A stretch of DNA of 64,000 nucleotides from NCBI GenBank assembly GCA_025506515.1, contig CM046443.1, positions 42,645,331 to 42,709,330 of the forward strand, written 5' to 3'. The translations under genes and the position numbers were made by a program. The DNA comes from Flaveria trinervia (taxonomy: Eukaryota; Streptophyta; Magnoliopsida; Asterales; Asteraceae). Under the pieces are notes generated by a model, which saw only the letters and a program-made list of their open reading frames with translations, did not search any database and was not told where the DNA came from. This document shows positions 23,401-34,214 of this stretch, piece by piece; positions within the stretch are counted from its first letter, which is position 1; each line of letters opens with the position of its first letter.

Positions 23401-23992
23401 AGATACAAGGGCCAAGTCAAAAGGATCATAGATGAAGAGATCACAGTGGCCCTTGTAGTATCACCCTGGGAGATTGTCGAAGACTTCAAGAAGGCCTATG
23501 AGACTAAACAACCACCCCAAAAGATGTTAGAGAACAGAATTATTAAAAAGGGGTTAGTCTACAAGAGGCTTGAGAACTTCAAACAAAATGAGCTCAGTCT
23601 GTTACTTGAAGGGACTCATCCTGATGAGTTTGCATACAGACATATTACAACAGTTGAGCTCAAAAATGGTAAACAGGCCAAGTACATCTCAGAGCTGTAT
23701 GGGCGAGAAGGATTGTTTGATGGTGAAGCCGAGAACCTGACCATGGAAGAACAAATCATGTTTCTCAGAGCATACACCAGAGAATCCTACAACCTTATAC
23801 ACGGGAAGTAGATCTCATGAATGGGATAACAACTCTGTGTCCAGTTCCCCAAAACAGAGTTCCCATTCATATCTTGCCAAACAAATATCTGAGATTTCTT
23901 CCCAGGCTGGAGCTTATATGGGTCATCTTCTCTACTGATCAAGAAGGAAAAAGACCAACCTTTTTGCCAACAATAAGTGGGAAAATAAATAA
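20481..23992 (+). pseudogene. Element C 3' ORF, about 1,170 codons, function unknown (frameshifted)
   Basis: Starts ATGGCGTCCATGCAACTC. The N-terminal domain (KPRHNCVAYLTK, AIDLMVQSPYKTAFLLNP, LNQFWMNV) shifts frame near 20690 and resumes with LIFHMVNVCLAPKTSSWDQM and ILEQQPLNFSEILFSEL. A Pro/Lys/Gln-rich middle follows (21180-22150), then a Lys/Glu coiled-coil-like part (22260-22700, KIIEQLFKQGFDTATLDSE). The C-terminal domain in 23446-23811 has VVSPWEIVEDFKKAYE and LLLEGTHPDEFAYR. It ends NNKWENK at TAA 23990-23992. No signal peptide or membrane span is visible, so an envelope role is unsupported. Homologous frames are in H and I, and more distantly in D and B. Confidence 0.72.
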
Positions 23993-24017
23993 ATTAGAGG
24001 TTTTGGCTGCATTGGTT

Positions 24018-24028
24018 CAGGGGGAGTT
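24018..24028 (+). promoter_or_regulatory. Element C polypurine tract
   Basis: CAGGGGGAGTT stands directly before the 3' LTR start TGTTGG. Same word as in A and D. Confidence 0.88.
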
Positions 24029-24922
24029 TGTTGGACCAAAAGAACCAATGAGCCAAGATCAGAAAACCTCTAAGTCCCACATGATATCACAACAACTGCT
24101 GAAGGCTTCATCAGCAGTTCGACAAGTGCTAAAAACTCTAACAGCTGAAGATCAAGTGCTGAAGACTTCAACAGCTGAAGACTAAAGTGCTGAAGTTCAA
24201 CAGCTGAAGAACACAAGTGCTGAAGCTGAACAGCTGAAGAACACAAGTGCTGAAGCAGAAGTCCAAAGTACTGAAGTACAACAGCAGAAGAGTCTACAAG
24301 TACTGAAGATCAACAACTGGTGTACAAAGTCTGAAGACAAAGACTGAAGACATCTGCTGATGATATCTACTGAAGTCATCAGCTGATGAAACATCTGAAG
24401 TTCAAGTCTGAAGACCAAGTACTGAAGCTTCAGTAGTTTGTCACAACAGCTGAAGAGTACTTCTTCAGTAGTTGTGATATCAGTAGTTTTATGTTTTTAC
24501 TTTCAGTAGTTTTCTAAAACGATTGAAGAGCTTGTTCTTCAGTCGTTGTAGTTTCAGTAGTTTTATGTTTTTCAGTAGTTATAGTAACTGATAACACTTC
24601 GTATTTTTGTAAGAAGATGTCAGCTGTTTTGACATCTTCAGTAGTTGTGTTTCAGTTGGAATAATTCTGTTAGATGTCACTATCAAGTGACATCAGCAGA
24701 CGTCACATCTCTTATATAAGAGGTGTCGACCTAATTGTAATTGTGACATTCCGTTACCACGAAAACGAATATTGAATGAAATATATTTGCAGAATTCTCT
24801 CTCTCTATAACCGTCTTTGTTCTTCATTGAATATCGTTTCATTCTTATGAATTGGCTAATTCATTGTTAGAATTCCGCTGCTATACTCTCAAATCAATCA
24901 AACGTAGATCATGATCCTAACA
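24029..24922 (+). repeat. Element C 3' LTR (894 bp)
   Basis: Nearly identical to 12456-13346. I count 13 substitutions and 5 single-base indels (four extra bases, one missing), which accounts for the 3-bp length difference. It contains the same hairpin (24673-24694) and TATATAA (24713-24719). It ends GATCCTAACA and is followed by the GTTGT duplication. Confidence 0.95.
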
Positions 24923-24927
24923 GTTGT
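24923..24927. other. Target-site duplication of element C (GTTGT)
   Basis: GTTGT follows the 3' LTR, and GTTGT is also present at 12452-12456 just before the 5' LTR. The last T of the left copy coincides with the first base of the LTR, so one base has been lost or is shared at the left junction. A 5-bp duplication is normal for copia integrase. Confidence 0.75.
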
Positions 24928-27053
24928 GGAAGTTCCTTTAGGTGGGAACTTCCTTTGGAACTGGATGGTTGAGATTGTGTAGCAGTTATACACAACTAAT
25001 CATCCTTCTTCTTGCTGCTGGATGTTTTGAACATAAACTAGAACTCCTGGTAGTACAGTTTAAGTTAATGTCTTCTGGCTTCACCACTTCAAATCCTACA
25101 GAGATAAAAACTTGATTCAACTTAGAGTTGAATGTGAAATTTATCTCTTGATACTTCTTTGCTTTTCTCTTGCTCTTTTGGATCAAGTTCTTCCTCATAG
25201 ACTTGGTCCTCCTAACTTTCTTACTCTCCTTAGAAGGATATTGACCCTTCTTAGAATCCTCTTCTTCACTCTTCTCAGACGAATTCTTCACTCTCTCTTT
25301 TTTATCCACTTACATCTAGGGGTCTATGAGAGAAAGCTCATCTTCATAAGTTCCACAAAACAAGATTGTGTGTGTAGGAGCTATCTCATTTGATCCCAGT
25401 CCCTGCTTATTCTCATAACAAACTTTTGCATGCAAGGATGAGGATATTATGCTCTTGAAGGTCTCTTCTTCAAAAGCACATTTTTGGCCCTGGCTTTGCT
25501 AATCACAAGCTCAGCATGGCATTCAGTCATCATAGCTATGAGATCTTCGATTTAAGTCCTGTAATTTGTATGCTTATGTTTAAGAGTTGAAATGGTTTTC
25601 TCTAAGTCCTCTATTTTTAGCTTATTATCATTTTCAGCTCTTTTAAAATCAGATTTTAAGATATTTAAGGACTCAAGGTCAGATCTTATCTCTAAGTTAT
25701 AGGACTTGTATCTATTAACTTTATCAATACATTCATGTGTACAAAGATGTTCCATACCTTTGTTTCATCATTGTCAGCCATCAATACTTTCTTTTGAGAT
25801 GCATCTGCCACCTGAAGCTTCAGTCAAAGCCTCCTTCTTTAACAGCAACTACAGCTTGCTGATTTGGCTTCTCATTCTGGGTGGCCTTCTCAATGTAGTA
25901 TGGTCTAGTTTGTGCTTGGCCACTACTTTTCCTTGGTGCCTTGCACTCCCTTGCAAAGTGGCTCATTTGGTTACAATTGTAACACTTTACTTTGCTTTTA
26001 TCCATCCCAAACTTTCCACTTGCTGCATTGCTTGTAAACTTCCTTCCTGCCCTCTTGTAGAACTTTTTGGCTCTGTGAGTGAGAAGAGCCATTTGTTGGA
26101 CTATTTTCATGTACTCTAGGTCAACTAGATGGATACAGTCCTGGTCTTCAAGGGTGAATAGAAAGTTGTTTGTGCTCTCATCAGAAGATACAAAAGCATG
26201 GAATAGCTTGTCTCTTGGAATGGGCTTCCTTAAGTGTAGCCTTCTCTTGGTATCTTCGCGAAGGTGATGAAAGGACCTTTTTGTGAGTTTTCAGGGTAGC
26301 ATATAAGATGATGTTATGGTTCTATGCTTTCCATTTCAACAATATGGAGGGCTGAACTCAGTTGATTGCTTGTGTTACCAGATGAACTTTGCATGTTTAT
26401 CTCCATCTGGCATCCACTGAGAATACCATTCAACTCTGTCAGAGTAATACTCTTAAGGTTCTCCATCCTCTTGATAACAACACAGTATTGTGTCCACGGC
26501 CTAAGAAGAGAGGACATAAACTTCCTTACAATGTCCTTGTTTTCAAGAGTCACTCTAACATCAATTAGAGTGTCTAGAATCTCAACATACCTGAAATATT
26601 GTTGAGTCATGGTTTCACATGTTTTAAAGGTGAGTTTTTCAAACTGCTACTTCATGAGATCCTTCTTGTTCTCCTTGGCTTCAGTTGACTCCTCATGCAT
26701 TAGATTTAGTGCATTCCACAGTTGTTTAACTATTTCACATTTCTTGAAGCCTCTGTATATGTAGTTTGGAAGAGCAGTTTGAAGGGCTATCATGGCCTTT
26801 CGATCAATCTCAACTTTCTTCATGTCTTCATCAGAATAATCAACCACAGCCTTTGGAATCATACCACTTCTAGCAGCAGCTAAAGAGGTGCTTGGTATGT
26901 AAGGTCCTAAGACAATAGATTTCCACTACTTGAAGTATTGTGACTTGATGAACCCTTCCATTCGTTGGCACCAAGTGTCATAGTCTTCAGGAGTGATTAA
27001 TGCGGACTTTGTCATGGTTCCAGTTTCAATATCAACTTAGTTATAGCTGCCAT
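24923..27053 (-). pseudogene. gag: Element B gag (N-terminal and nucleocapsid part)
   Basis: The ATG on the minus strand is at 27053-27051 (MAAITK). Pieces in order: 26647-26862 (MIPKAVVDYSDEDMKKVEID, LWNALNLMHEES), 26314-26610 (capsid, MTQQYFRYVEILDTLID), 25820-26110 with an intact CX2CX4HX4C knuckle at 25943-25984 (CYNCNQMSHFAREC), 25552-25755 (Leu/Lys/Glu coiled coil, KIEDLEKTISTLKHKH) and 24986-25309 (very basic, SKKVRRTKSMRKNLIQKSK). Stops and shifts separate them. The gene continues beyond element C at 12455. D at 29670 has the same layout, which supports this start. Confidence 0.82.
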
Positions 27054-27121
27054 TTGAGATTATCAGTGTTTTGTGTGTGTGAAGGATATTAAGATGGTGA
27101 GATCTTACAATGAAGAGCCTA

Positions 27122-27136
27122 AAATGCTCTAATACC
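27122..27136 (-). promoter_or_regulatory. Element B primer binding site
   Basis: The minus strand reads TGGTATTAGAGCATT, initiator tRNA-Met type with one C-to-T change, three bases inside the LTR end CTAGCA. Confidence 0.82.
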
Positions 27137-27139
27137 AAT

Positions 27140-27798
27140 TGCTAGACCGTTTAAGAGGGGTTTGGCCACTTATAACATAACACACAATTAGGAGAGTGAT
27201 GTTAATAACACTTAACAGATCAAATAGAGAACTGATAATACACAGTATGATACCTAGAACACTAGTAAAGTATATTTTTAAAGTTATAAATACCTGAGAT
27301 ACTTATACTACATCCTACGACCGTTATACTTTGAAGGCCAGCTAGATATATGATCTAGACAACAACAAATTCAATGTAGAGTCAAAATACAGATTGCCTT
27401 TTGACAAGTGACTATGACATGCCATAGCTCACATCCTAATATATTACAGAAAGGATAAAAGTACATAAAGTAGAAAGCAACAGACTCAATACCTCAATGT
27501 ATAGTTTACCAAAAGCATGGACCTTTCACCAACTTGTGAAACTTGGTGAGTCAAACAGAGTTACAGTGGAAAGGTGGTTCAGCTTTAGGGTAAAAGGTAC
27601 ATCAAAAAGAATATTTTCTATTTGATGTTGGTCTTGGCTTCGAAAGATGTTGGTCTTGGCTTCGGAATATTCACACTTAGAATATTTTCCAAGGCATAGT
27701 GTGAAACTTTCGAAGCATTCTTCTTTGTACTTCTGTGCATGCATGCATGATAGACTTTGGATGTTTTGGATTGCATTAACTTTATATGAAACCTTACA
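27140..27798 (-). repeat. Element B 5' LTR (659 bp)
   Basis: The minus strand begins TGTAAGGTTTCATATAAAG at 27798 and ends CTAGCA at 27140. The start matches the 3' LTR of D at 40031 (TGTAAGGTTTGATATAAGG). It contains CTTCGGAA and CTTTCGAAG words and the block GGTCCATGCTTTTGG shared with D and the solo LTR. Shorter than the solo LTR (808 bp), so internally deleted. The right flank is fragment E. The expected duplication ATATA (27799-27803) cannot be tested here. Confidence 0.87.
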
Positions 27799-29100
27799 AT
27801 ATATACAGGTCCTACAACTTAGAGATAAGATCTGATCTTGAGTCTTTAAATATCTCAAAATTTGATTTCAAAAAAGCTAAAAATGATTATAAACTAAAGA
27901 TAGAGGACTTAGAGAAAACCATTTTGAAGAGATTATATGAATAGGCTGAAGCAACCAAACACCCAAAGTCTTTCTGCATGCATGTTGCACAAGTACTGAA
28001 GAAGAATACTTTGGAAGTTTCACTCAAGCAATAGAAATATTCTAAGTGTGAAATCTTCTGAAGCCAAGACCAATATCTTCCAAAGCCAAAGATAAAGTCT
28101 TTCGAAACTTCAGAGACAAAGTCTTCCGAAGCTTAACACTTGAAGACAAATTTCTTCTGAAAACTTTTAACATGTTTTAGCTGATGTACTTTTTCCATAA
28201 AGCTGGACCCCTTTCCACTGCAACTCTAAAAAGTCACCAACTTACATGAGTTGGTGAAAAGGTCCATGCTTTTGGTAAACTGTACATTGAGGTCTTGAGT
28301 CTGTAAACTTTCTACTTCATGTACTTTATCCTTTTTGTAATAGATAAGGATGTGAGCTATGGCATGTCATAGTCACAAAGACAAAAAGGCAATCTGCCTT
28401 TTTGACTCGCAATTGATTTTGTTTTGTGTCTAGTCAATTGTATCTACTTGGCTTTCATAGTATGGCCGGTTGTAGGATGTAGTGTAAGCATTTCATGTTC
28501 TTGTAACTTTATTTTCATGCTTTGAAACACTTGTAATAGAACATTGAGAAAGCAATATACTGCAACCTTGAAAACCATATCGTTGTGTATCTTGCTCTTG
28601 TGTTCTGTCTCTTAATTACTTGTGTTCTTAGTGTCTTTACTTATGGTTATCAAGTTCATTGTTTGATTAAATTTAGTTACTCTCCTCTTTGTGTTGTTGT
28701 GTTCTATTTGACCACCCTTCAACGGTCCTGCACATTTCAACTCTTAAACATGAACATACCAACACATGACTCGATCAAAGATCTCGTAAAAAGGTTGATT
28801 GAATGCTAGGCTGAGCTTGTGATTAGCAAAGCCAAGGCGGAAATCTATGTTCTTGAAGAAGAGACCTTCAAGAACATAATATCCTCATCCTTGCATGCAA
28901 AATTTTGTTATCAAAATAAGTAGGGACTGGGATGTAATAAGATAGCTCCTCCACACACAGTCTTGTTTGTAAGATCTCCTAGGTGTGGAACTTGTGAACA
29001 TGAGCTTCCCCTCATAGAGCCAATGACTAAAAAGGATAATGAAGAGATAGTGAAGGATGCCTCTGAGAAGAGTGTAGAAGAGCATTCTAAGAAGGGTCAC
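27799..29100 (+). mobile_element. Fragment E: gag-hinge fragment of B/D family carrying a solo LTR
   Basis: 27799-27924 and 28738-29100 are the two halves of one gag region matching 30995-31480 of D (a coiled coil near LEIRSDLESLN, then ELVISKAKAEI-like and SSSLHAKFCYQNK-like sequence). They are separated by a solo LTR with a perfect 5-bp duplication. The right end at 29100 joins mid-LTR sequence of element D. No start codon or complete domain remains. Confidence 0.78.
27925..28732 (+). repeat. Solo LTR (808 bp) of the B/D family with target duplication CATTT
   Basis: It begins TGAAGAGATTATATGAATAG (diverged from TGTAAGGTTTGATATAAGG) and ends CGGTCCTGCA. CATTT occurs immediately before (27920-27924) and after (28733-28737), and the host fragment reads on without loss when the LTR is removed. 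This is the footprint of insertion followed by LTR-LTR recombination. It contains CTTCCGAAG near 28120. Confidence 0.88.
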
Positions 29101-29583
29101 CTAAAATTAGTGAAAGGTCCATGCTTTTTGTAAACTGTACATTGAGGTCTTGAGTCTGTTGCTTTCTACTTTATGTACTTCTATTTTTTTGTAATATATT
29201 AGGATGTGAGCTATGGCATGTCATAGTCATTTGTCAAAAGGCAATCTGCCTTTTGACTCTACGTTGATTTTGGTGTTCTCTAGATCATGTATCCAGCTGG
29301 CCTTCTAAGTATAGCCAGTAGTAGGATGTAGTATAAAGTATCTTAAGTCCTTTGTAACTTTTCTCATGCTTTGTAAACACTTGTAAGGAACTTGAGAGCA
29401 ATACACAAGATTATTGAAAACCCAACACTTGTTCTTGTTCTTGTTCTATCTCTTTATTACTTGTGTTTCTTTGTATAAAAGTGTAACTGATTACTAGTTC
29501 CCTATATGATCTGTTATGTATTTTAACTCACTATCCTCATTGTGTGTTGTGTTGCAAGTGACCATCCCTTAAACAATCATACA
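29101..29583 (+). repeat. Element D 5' LTR, 5'-truncated
   Basis: Begins mid-LTR at AGTGAAAGGTCCATGC (compare 40350-40380) and ends CAATCATACA at 29583. The first 330 bp or so, with the CTTCCGAAG region, are missing. The last roughly 95 bp, from CCCTATATGATC on, are present here but absent from the truncated 3' LTR. Confidence 0.85.
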
Positions 29584-29585
29584 AT

Positions 29586-29599
29586 TAGTATCAGAGCAT
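29586..29599 (+). promoter_or_regulatory. Element D primer binding site
   Basis: TAGTATCAGAGCAT, the initiator tRNA-Met complement with one mismatch (TGG to TAG, a G-to-A change), two bases after the LTR end. Confidence 0.82.
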
Positions 29600-29669
29600 T
29601 CCAGGCTCTTGATTGTAAGATCTCATAATCTTAATATCTCTCTCACACACAAAATACTTAACATCTCAA

Positions 29670-32380
29670 ATGGCAGTTATCACTAAAGTTGATATGGAAA
29701 CTGGAGCCATGACAAAGTCCCCATTAATGACATTTGAAGACTTTAACACTAGGTGCCAAAGACTGGAAGGTTTCATCAGTCACAAGACTCTAGGATGTGG
29801 GAATTTGTTGTCAGGACCTTACATACCAAGCACCTCCTTAGCTGTTGGAGGTGGTATGATTCCAAAGGTTGTGGCTGACTACTCTAATGAAGACAATAAA
29901 AAGTAAAGATTAATGAAAAGGCCATGACAGCCCTCAGACTACTTTTCCAAACTCTGTATATAGTGGTTTTAAGAAATGTAAAACTGCTAAGCAGCTATGG
30001 GATGCATTGAAACTGATGTATGAGGGGTCTACTAAAGCCAAGTAGAACAAGAAGGATCTCGTAAAGCAGTAGTTTGAAAACTTCACCTTTAAAATAGGTG
30101 AAACCATGACTCAACAATACTTTAGGTATGTTGAGATTGTGGACACCCTAGTGGAGTTGGAGTGACTCTTGAAAACAAGTACATTGTAAGGAAGTTTATG
30201 TCCTCTCTTCTTAGGCAATGGACATATACTATGTTGTTATCAAGAGGACTGAGAAGCTTAAGACTCTCACTCTGATTGATTTGTATGGTATTCTCAATGG
30301 ATAACCAATGGGGATAAACATGCAAGGTTCATTTAGTAACTCCAGCAATCAAATGAGTTCAGCCCTGCAATTCACTGAAAGGGATAGCATAGAACCTCAA
30401 TATCATCTTATATGCTACCCTAACAACTCACAAAAGGGTCCTTCAATCACCTTCCCAGAGACACCAGGAGAAAGCTACACTCAAGAAAGCCCATTCCAAG
30501 AGACAAGCTCTTCACATGCCTTTGTGTCTTCTGATGAAAGTACAGGAAACTTTCTATTTACCTTAAAGACCTGAACTATATTCATCCAAATGATCTGGAG
30601 TACATGGAAATAGTCCAGAAGATGGCTCTTCTCACTCACGGAGCCAAGAAGTTCTACAAGTGGACAGGAAGGAAGTTTCCAAGCAATATAGCTAGTGGAA
30701 AGTTTTGGCTAGATAAAAGCAAAGTCAAGTATTACAATTATAACCAAATGGGCCACTTTGCAAGGGAGTGCAAGGCACCAAGAACAATGGCCCCAAGCCC
30801 AAACCAGACTAAACTACATTTAGAAAATCTCCCAGAATAAGAAGTCAAAGCAACAAGTTGCAGTTCCTGTTGAAGAAGGAGGATTTGACTGGAGCTTTTA
30901 GGTGGAAGATGCATCTCCAACCAAGCATTTATGGTTGACCATGATGAAGCAAAGTATTGGAACATCTCTGTACACCTGATGTATTGCTAAAGTTAATAGA
31001 TACAGATCATACACTAAGAGATGGGATCTGATCTTGAGTCCTTTAATATCTTAAAATCTGATTTTAAAAGGTTTGAAATTGATTATAAACTAAAAATAGG
31101 ATGACTTAGAAAAAACCATTTTAGTTCTTAAACATGAACACACCAACTACAAGACTCAAATTAAATATTTCATAACCAAGTTGACTGAATGTCAAGCTGA
31201 GCTTGTGATCAGCAAAGCTAGGGCAGAAAAATGTGTTTTGAAGAAAAGACCATCAAGAACATTATATCCTCATCCTTGCATGCAAAAGTTTGTTATCAGA
31301 ATAAGCAGCGACTGGGATCTAGTAAGATAGCTCTTCCACACACCATCTTCCCTGTATGATCTCCCAGGTGGAACTTATAAAGATGAGCTTCCTCTCATAG
31401 ACCCCTTGACGGAAGAAGATGAAGAAGTGATAGTGGAGAATAATCTGAGAAGAATGAAGAAAGGGTCACTACCCTTCAGAGGATAGTAAGAAGATTATGA
31501 TGACCTAGTCTACTAGAAAGAACTTGATTAGAAAGAGCAATAGAAAAACAAAGAAGGCTCAAAAGATCAAGACCACTTTTAATTCTAAGAAAACAAGTTT
31601 TCATCTCTGCAAGATTAGAGGTGGTAAGAACTGAAGATACTAACTTTAACTCTAGTACCAGGAGTTCTAGTTCAGTACCAACTCATCTGAGCAGCAAGAA
31701 GAAGGCTGATCAGTTATTTACCACTATTGCACAACCTGAACCATCCAACTCCAAAGGAATTCTCACCCTAAAAGGACTTCCACTACATCTGCAAAGCTAA
31801 AGGGGGACAACGAAAGTGATCAAGTTCAGCCTTGTTCACAGAAGAAGACTCTTAGGAAGAAGAAGATGAATGTGTTACGTGTGAGAGTCCCTCTCATCTT
31901 GCTAAGGATTGTCCTTACAATCCAAAAGGCACTCTCCGTATGACCAATAAAGAGACTTCTAATAGTTTCAAGAAGAAGCAAGCTTCGAAGGAAAAACTTT
32001 TCCATTCGGAAGCTCCAAATTGAAGATGAAGGCAAGTGGAAAATTGTCTTCGGAGAAAATTTGGTCTCAGAAGAAGGGAATACTTCCGAAGCACTGAAGC
32101 TTGTTGCAGTGTTAGAAAGAACTTCCGAAGGTTCAGTCATCAAAACTTCCGAAGTTAGTAAAGCTTTCGAAGTATTAAAGGTCAAGTCTAGGCATCCAAT
32201 GGTGGTGTGGAAGTCAAAGGATGACCAAGTGACTGAAAGTTCTCCATCAACAACCAATGATCCTCAAAACATGACTATATGATCTTTACTGTTGCACTAT
32301 CTTCAACTCCTTTTGATGAACCCAAGACAATAGGGTTTTGTGTTCCAAATGTAACTAATCATCTCTTTTGTGTACGAACA
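29670..32380 (+). pseudogene. gag: Element D gag with disabled first and intact second zinc knuckle
   Basis: The ATG at 29670 opens 78 codons (MAVITKVDMETGAMTKSPLM). The capsid part is broken at 29900-30300. In the first knuckle (30730-30771) both leading cysteines are tyrosine (YYNYNQMGHFAREC); in B the same codons are TGT, here TAT. A coiled-coil stretch (about 31000-31200) and a basic stretch (31480-31620) follow. The second knuckle, CVTCESPSHLAKDC (31871-31912), is intact. The hinge 32061-32282 repeats a T-S-E step in step with CTTCCGAAG DNA words. Stops are scattered throughout. Confidence 0.82.
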
Positions 32381-34214
32381 ACTAAAGACAAACAAGAATG
32401 TATGGATCACTAACAGTGCTTGTTCCAGACACATGACAGGCAATAGGTCACTACTCCAAATGTTTGAAAAGATTGATGGAGGACTAGTTGCTTTTGGAGG
32501 AGATACTGGTGGTTACATTACTGGAAGGGGCAAAGGCACAAATTTTAACCTTAGCATTGAAAAGGTAACTTTATCAAGGAGCTTAGATACAATCTTTTGA
32601 GTGTATCTCAATTTTGTGATCATAGTCATAACATGTTGTTTACTGTGCATGAGTGCATTGTTCTCAAGCCCAGGGTGGTCATTCCTCATGAGCATATCCT
32701 ACTCAGAGCCCCCAGGTAAGGAAACATGTATAAGATGGATTTGCAAGATACATCTCCCTCTAGAGAAGTTTCATACTTTCTGTCTAAAGCAAATAGTGAT
32801 GAGTCTTTCCTCTAGCATATAAGAATGTGCCATGTAAACTTTAAAAACATGAATTAACTAATTAAGAATGACTTGGTAACTAGAATGCCAAAGAAACAGT
32901 TTACAAGTGATGACCACTATGTTGCATGCTTGAAAAGGAAGCAATATATGGTATCACACAAGCCAAAGAAAAGAAACTCTATCACTATGCCCCTACACTT
33001 GTCACATATGCATCTATTTGGCTCCACCAATATAATGAATCTAGGAAGGACCTCTTATTGTTTAGTGATCACAGATGACTTTACAAGATTCACTTGGATC
33101 TTCTTTCTTAGAACTAAGGATGAGACAGCTAAGATTCTGAAGAACTTCATCTTAAAGATTGGGAATCAATCTGATCACAATGTCAAAAGCATAAGATATG
33201 ATCAAGGAACTGAATTCAAGAACCTAATCCTTCATACATTTTGTGATGAAAAGGGTACAACAAGACAATACAATGCTCCAAGGACTCCTCAGCAAAATGG
33301 TGTTGTTGAGAGGAGAAACAAGACACTAATTGAAGCTTCAAGAACTACATTGTCTAACTCTAAGCTGCCCATCACCTTCTAGGCAGAGACAGTCAATACT
33401 GCCTCCTATGTGTAAAATAGAGTTTTAGTGGTTAAGACACATGTTAAGACTCCTTATAAACTTTGGCATAAGAGGAAACCTTCCATTCGTTTTCACATGT
33501 CATTTGGATGTCCTTACACCATCTGGAATACCAAATATCAAATTGAAAAGTTTGATGAGAAATCAAATGATGGACACTTCATTGGATACACACAGTGTAA
33601 ATGGTTCTGATCCTGATTTGCTATTTGATCTTGATTTAGTTACTATGTTTTTAACAAATCTTGTGAGAATGTTTTGGGATCTACATATATTTTACCCACA
33701 GGTGATCCTAATCCAAGATTTGAGCTAAGAAGACCCTCAAGTAGCACTACTTCACCTCCAGTTATAACTAACTCTACAAATGAAGTTTCTATTAGCACAA
33801 CAATGACAAATTCAGCTGATACATCTGAGATGCCTTCAAATTTTAGCTCAAAGGCTCAACAACTAGATAAAGAAGCTTCAAATGTAGAAGATCATAGTGG
33901 TGGTGAAAATGATCAAGAATGTCTTGATGCTGATAACCACTCCATCCAAGACAACATCAATGATGTCACACACTTATTGGATCAAGTTTCCCTTGATTAG
34001 TGTGCTATATGGTGGGAGAAACCTCAATGCCAAATCTAAATTTTTCTAATTTGGATCTATCTCAGAAACTTGTTGTGATTCCTCAACTAAGGATCCACAA
34101 GTCTCATCCCACCTAAAACATCATTGAAGATGTTGATTCAGGGGTAAGAACAAGAGGACAAACCAATAATGGAAATGTTCATCTTCACTCTTATTTCTTA
34201 TCTCAAATAGAGCC
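32381..34214 (+). pseudogene. pol: Element D protease and integrase remnant
   Basis: The protease active site reads TNSACSRHMTG (about 32407-32440): catalytic Asp is Asn and the following Gly is Ala. GAG-pre-integrase remains are at 32700-32860. The integrase core is in 32873-33382: HMHLFGS has His in place of the first catalytic Asp, ITDDFTRF is kept, RYDQGTEFKN keeps the second Asp, and TPQQNGVVERRNKT keeps the Glu. The C-terminal piece is 33428-33610 (SFGCPYTIWNT). The linker 33611-34214 is Ser/Thr/Asn/Asp-rich, as usual between integrase and RT. Confidence 0.83.

Larger units (their letters stand above)
12456..24922 (+). mobile_element. Element C: complete copia retrotransposon with 3' ORF, inserted in B
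   Basis: 12,467 bp from TGTTGG to CTAACA: two LTRs (891 and 894 bp), primer binding site, gag with two zinc knuckles, protease, integrase, RT, RNase H, hairpin-repeat spacer, TATA box, 3' ORF and polypurine tract, all in one orientation. Hand alignment of the LTRs gives 13 substitutions and 5 single-base indels, so it is a fairly recent insertion. The flanks continue element B on both sides. Coding regions carry many frameshifts, so it is not autonomous as written. A Sirevirus/Maximus-like lineage is inferred from the long gag and the ORF after pol. Confidence 0.95.
4729..27798 (-). mobile_element. Element B: antisense copia with 3' ORF, interrupted by element C
   Basis: On the minus strand the order is 5' LTR (27140-27798), primer binding site, gag, [element C 12456-24922], gag hinge, protease, integrase, RT, RNase H (ending 8424), spacer, TATA-like box and 3' ORF running to 4729, where element A begins. 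The 3' LTR should lie beyond A, left of the window. The parts on either side of C match consecutive parts of D (around 31640-31870), which shows that B was continuous before C inserted. Confidence 0.9.

Noticed and set aside
20481..23992. Envelope gene, as often labelled in copia elements with an ORF after pol
   Set aside because: No signal peptide, membrane span or fusion-like segment is visible in any of the copies.
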